From contig DATEQV010000367.1 of the NCBI GenBank assembly GCA_035272265.1, positions 1-9,402 of the forward strand: 9,402 nucleotides of DNA, read 5' to 3'. This document shows, piece by piece, positions 7,201-9,402 of this stretch (position 1 is its first letter; each line of letters starts with the position of its first letter). The stretch comes from Acidisphaera sp035272265. GTDB taxonomy: Bacteria > Pseudomonadota > Alphaproteobacteria > Acetobacterales > Acetobacteraceae. The position numbers and the translations under genes are program-made. Below the pieces are notes generated by a model. That model was not told the origin of the DNA. It saw nothing but the letters and a program-made list of their open reading frames with translations, and searched no databases.

Positions 7201-9156
7201 CCGCAGGACAAGGCGCTGCGCGAACTCGCAGCGCAGGCCGGCCTCGCGGTGGAATGGCGCGACGCGTTCGGCGAGGACCACGAGGTCCCGCCCGAGACGC
7301 TGCGCGCGGTGCTCTCCGCACTCGGCTACGACGCCGGCAGCGACAACCAGATCGCCGCCAGCCGCCACCGCCTCGACGAGGAAGCGAAGGCCGCCGCGCC
7401 GCTGGTCGTCACCGAGGCGGGCGTCCCCGCCCCCGCTCCGCCGCGCGAAAAATTCCGCCTGCTGTTCGAAACCGGCGGCAGCATCGACGGGCGCGCAACG
7501 GATGACGGCCACCTGCCGCCGGTCGACGTGCCCGGCTACCACATCGTCGAGTTCGCCGACCGCAGCATCACGCTCGCCGTCGCCCCCGCGCACTGTCCGC
7601 GGCTGCACGGGCGCGGCTGGGGTCTGGCCGTGCAGCTCTACAGCCTGCGCCGGCCGAACGACGGCGGCGTCGGCGACTTCGCCGCGCTGACCGATCTGGT
7701 GCGCAGCGCCGGACGGCACGGCGCGTCGGCCGTGGCGATCAGCCCGGTGCACGCGCAGTTCTCCGCCGATCCCGACCGCTTCAGCCCCTACGCGCCGTCC
7801 AGCCGCCTGATGCTGAACGTGGCGCACATCCCTTGCGACATCGCCGGCGGGGCAAACGGCGACCTGATCGACTGGCCGCGCGCCGTGCGGGCCCGCCTGT
7901 CGCATCTGCGCGCCCGCTACGACCAGCAGGCGGACGATGCGGACTTCGACGCATGGCGCCGCATGCAAGGCAACGCCGTCGAACGCCATGCGCGCTTCGA
8001 GGCGCTGCACGCGCACTTCTACGGCGCCGATCCGCATCACTGGCACTGGCGCAGCTGGCCCGAGGCGTTCCGCTCGCCGGAATCCCCCGCCGTCGCCGCG
8101 TTCGCCGCCGACCACGCGCGCGAGGTCACGTACCACGCCTGGCTGCAATACCTGGCCGACACCGCACTCGGCGCCGCGCAGAAGGCGGCGCGGGAGGCGG
8201 GCATGCCGGTCGGCCTGATCAGCGACCTCGCCGTCGGCACCGACAGCGGCGGCAGCCATGCGTGGAGCCGGCAGGCCGAGACGCTGATCGGCCTGAAGAT
8301 CGGCGCCCCGCCCGACCTGCTCAACCCGCACGGCCAGGACTGGGGCCTGGTCGCGTTCTCGCCGACCGGCCTGCGCCGGAACGGCTACGCCGCCTTCACC
8401 GAAATGCTGCGCGCCGCGTTGCGCCACGCCGGCGGCGTGCGGATCGACCACGTGATGGGGCTCGCGCGCCTGTGGGTGCTGCCGGAAGGCGCGCACGCGA
8501 CCGAGGGCACGTATCTGCACTTCCCGCAGGACGACATGCTGCGGCTGGTCGCCCTCGAAGCGTCGCGCCACCGCGCCATCGTGATCGGCGAGGACCTCGG
8601 CACGCTGCCGTACGGCTTCAAGCCGCTGCTGCAGAGCGAAGGCATCATGGGCCTGCGCGTGCTGTATTTCGAACGCGACAAGAGCGGCCAATTCACGCCG
8701 CCGGCAGGCTGGACGCCGGACGCGGTGGCGATGACCAGCACGCACGACCTGCCGCCGTTCGCCGGCTGGTGGTCGGGACACGATCTGGAATGGCGCGCCC
8801 GGCTCGGCCTGCTGGGCGACGAGCAGGCCGAGCGCGACGGCCGCGACCGCGACCGTGCATGGCTGTGGAACGCCTTCCGCACCAGCGGCGTTGTGCCTGC
8901 CGAGAGCGAGGCGCCGCCCGCCTGGGACACCTGGCCCGCCGTAGAGGCGGCCATCGCCCATGTCGGCACCAGCGCCTGCGAGCTGGCGATGATACCGGCG
9001 GAGGACGTCTTGGCGCTGCGAGAACAACCCAACCTGCCTGGCACGATGGACGAGCATCCGAACTGGCGCCGCCGCCTGCCGGCCGACGCCGCGACGATGC
9101 TCGACGAGCCCGACGTCACCGCGCGCCTGGACCGCCTCGCCACCGCGCGGGGATGA
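7198..9156 (+). CDS. malQ: 4-alpha-glucanotransferase (amylomaltase) MalQ
   Basis: Transfers alpha-1,4-glucan segments between maltodextrins, releasing glucose and making longer chains. The product is 652 residues, closer to the long MalQ type with an extra N-terminal domain (E. coli, about 694) than to short amylomaltases of about 500. Residues 1-130 form the less conserved N-terminal region, with a start like other long MalQ proteins (LRELAAQAGL, LRAVLSALGY). The GH77 barrel begins near GWGLAVQLYSLR (140-151) and contains GGVGDF, SDLAVG (342-347), nucleophile Asp417 (GVRIDHVMGL), acid Glu465 (IGEDLGTLP) and Asp517 (TSTHDLPPFAGWW). The 48- and 52-residue spacings equal those recalled for E. 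coli MalQ (Asp448, Glu496, Asp548). Lying between treZ and treY, it probably lengthens short maltodextrins left by TreY-TreZ so they can be reused. The start shares one base with treZ; the stop overlaps treY by four bases. Confidence 0.96.
   Translation: MPQDKALRELAAQAGLAVEWRDAFGEDHEVPPETLRAVLSALGYDAGSDNQIAASRHRLDEEAKAAAPLVVTEAGVPAPAPPREKFRLLFETGGSIDGRATDDGHLPPVDVPGYHIVEFADRSITLAVAPAHCPRLHGRGWGLAVQLYSLRRPNDGGVGDFAALTDLVRSAGRHGASAVAISPVHAQFSADPDRFSPYAPSSRLMLNVAHIPCDIAGGANGDLIDWPRAVRARLSHLRARYDQQADDADFDAWRRMQGNAVERHARFEALHAHFYGADPHHWHWRSWPEAFRSPESPAVAAFAADHAREVTYHAWLQYLADTALGAAQKAAREAGMPVGLISDLAVGTDSGGSHAWSRQAETLIGLKIGAPPDLLNPHGQDWGLVAFSPTGLRRNGYAAFTEMLRAALRHAGGVRIDHVMGLARLWVLPEGAHATEGTYLHFPQDDMLRLVALEASRHRAIVIGEDLGTLPYGFKPLLQSEGIMGLRVLYFERDKSGQFTPPAGWTPDAVAMTSTHDLPPFAGWWSGHDLEWRARLGLLGDEQAERDGRDRDRAWLWNAFRTSGVVPAESEAPPAWDTWPAVEAAIAHVGTSACELAMIPAEDVLALREQPNLPGTMDEHPNWRRRLPADAATMLDEPDVTARLDRLATARG
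9153..9156 (+). promoter_or_regulatory. malQ-treY ATGA overlap
   Basis: The treY ATG (9153-9155) and the malQ TGA (9154-9156) share ATGA. The bases before it are G-rich (GGGG at 9149-9152) but abut the start codon, so no properly spaced Shine-Dalgarno sequence is visible. No other start codon lies close upstream in this frame. Reinitiation after malQ is the likely mode of translation. Confidence 0.55.
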
Positions 9157-9402
9157 TCCGCGCCACCGCTCGGCTGCAATTCCACAAGGACTTCACGCTC
9201 GACGACGGCACCGCGCTGGTGCCGTATCTCGACCGGCTCGGAATCAGCCACCTGTACGCCTCGCCGCTGCTGACGGCGCGGCCGGGATCGACCCACGGCT
9301 ACGACATCGTCGATCACCACCGGATCAATCCCGAGCTTGGCGGGATGGACGCGCTGCGGCGGATGGTCGCGGCCCTGCGCGCGCACGGCATGGGCCTGAT
9401 CC
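9153..9402 (+). CDS. treY: Maltooligosyltrehalose synthase TreY, 3' partial
   Basis: Intramolecular transglucosylase that turns the reducing-end alpha-1,4 bond of a maltooligosaccharide into the alpha,alpha-1,1 bond of a trehalosyl end, the substrate of TreZ. Only the first 83 residues are visible, roughly a tenth of a normal TreY of about 850-1,000. They are diagnostic: ARLQFHKDFTLDD near the start, LVPYLDRLGISHLYASP, then ARPGSTHGYDIVDH and INPELGG, the well-conserved N-terminal block of GH13 TreY. The catalytic Asp/Glu residues lie beyond the window edge, so integrity cannot be judged. The ATG at 9153 is chosen because it places the conserved block at the expected distance from the N-terminus and forms an ATGA overlap with malQ, matching the style of the other junctions. 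The frame stays open to the window end. Confidence 0.93.
   Translation, partial: MIRATARLQFHKDFTLDDGTALVPYLDRLGISHLYASPLLTARPGSTHGYDIVDHHRINPELGGMDALRRMVAALRAHGMGLI

Noticed and set aside
7192..9057. A 621-codon open frame on the - strand opposite malQ
   Set aside because: Same explanation: it shadows malQ, its composition is Arg/Ala/Val/Gln-rich and unstructured, and no - strand promoter or well-placed Shine-Dalgarno sequence supports it.
3241..9152. Internal promoters, terminators or riboswitches between genes
   Set aside because: There is no intergenic DNA to hold them. GC-rich inverted repeats within coding sequence are frequent by chance here, and none is followed by a T-run.

Overview
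This window is a dense, GC-rich piece of chromosome carrying one operon, entirely on the + strand, for alpha-glucan (glycogen) and trehalose metabolism. It holds three complete genes (glgB, treZ, malQ) and two genes cut by the window edges: treS fused to maltokinase at the 5' end, and treY at the 3' end. The strong G/C bias at third codon positions, the fused TreS-maltokinase protein and the gene order treS-mak / glgB / treZ / malQ / treY suggest a proteobacterium, probably gamma or beta (Xanthomonas/Lysobacter-like or Burkholderiales-like). That placement comes from recalled gene organisation and was not computed. Nothing in the window looks like a transposon, phage, tRNA, rRNA, CRISPR array or origin.

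Layout. Bases 1-3240 encode trehalose synthase (GH13) followed in the same chain by a maltokinase; the first residues lie upstream of the window. Bases 3240-5450 encode the glycogen branching enzyme GlgB. Bases 5447-7198 encode TreZ, maltooligosyltrehalose trehalohydrolase. Bases 7198-9156 encode MalQ, 4-alpha-glucanotransferase. From 9153 to the window end is the start of TreY, maltooligosyltrehalose synthase. Each of the four junctions overlaps, by 1, 4, 1 and 4 bases, so there is no intergenic DNA and every visible stop codon is TGA. Only glgB has a strong Shine-Dalgarno sequence (AGGAGG); the other internal genes probably depend on translational coupling.

How the genes fit together. In the known GlgE pathway, TreS interconverts trehalose and maltose, maltokinase makes maltose 1-phosphate, GlgE (not in this window) polymerises it to linear alpha-1,4-glucan, and GlgB adds branches. 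In the opposite direction, TreY converts the reducing end of a maltooligosaccharide to a trehalosyl end and TreZ releases free trehalose. MalQ reshuffles short maltodextrins, probably those too short for TreY. The operon therefore encodes most of a trehalose-to-glucan and glucan-to-trehalose cycle. All catalytic residues I could place are present, so all complete enzymes look functional. The families are well known. The points most worth a second look are the pathway architecture, the all-overlapping gene junctions and the predicted neighbours (glgE upstream, remaining treY downstream), not a new gene family.
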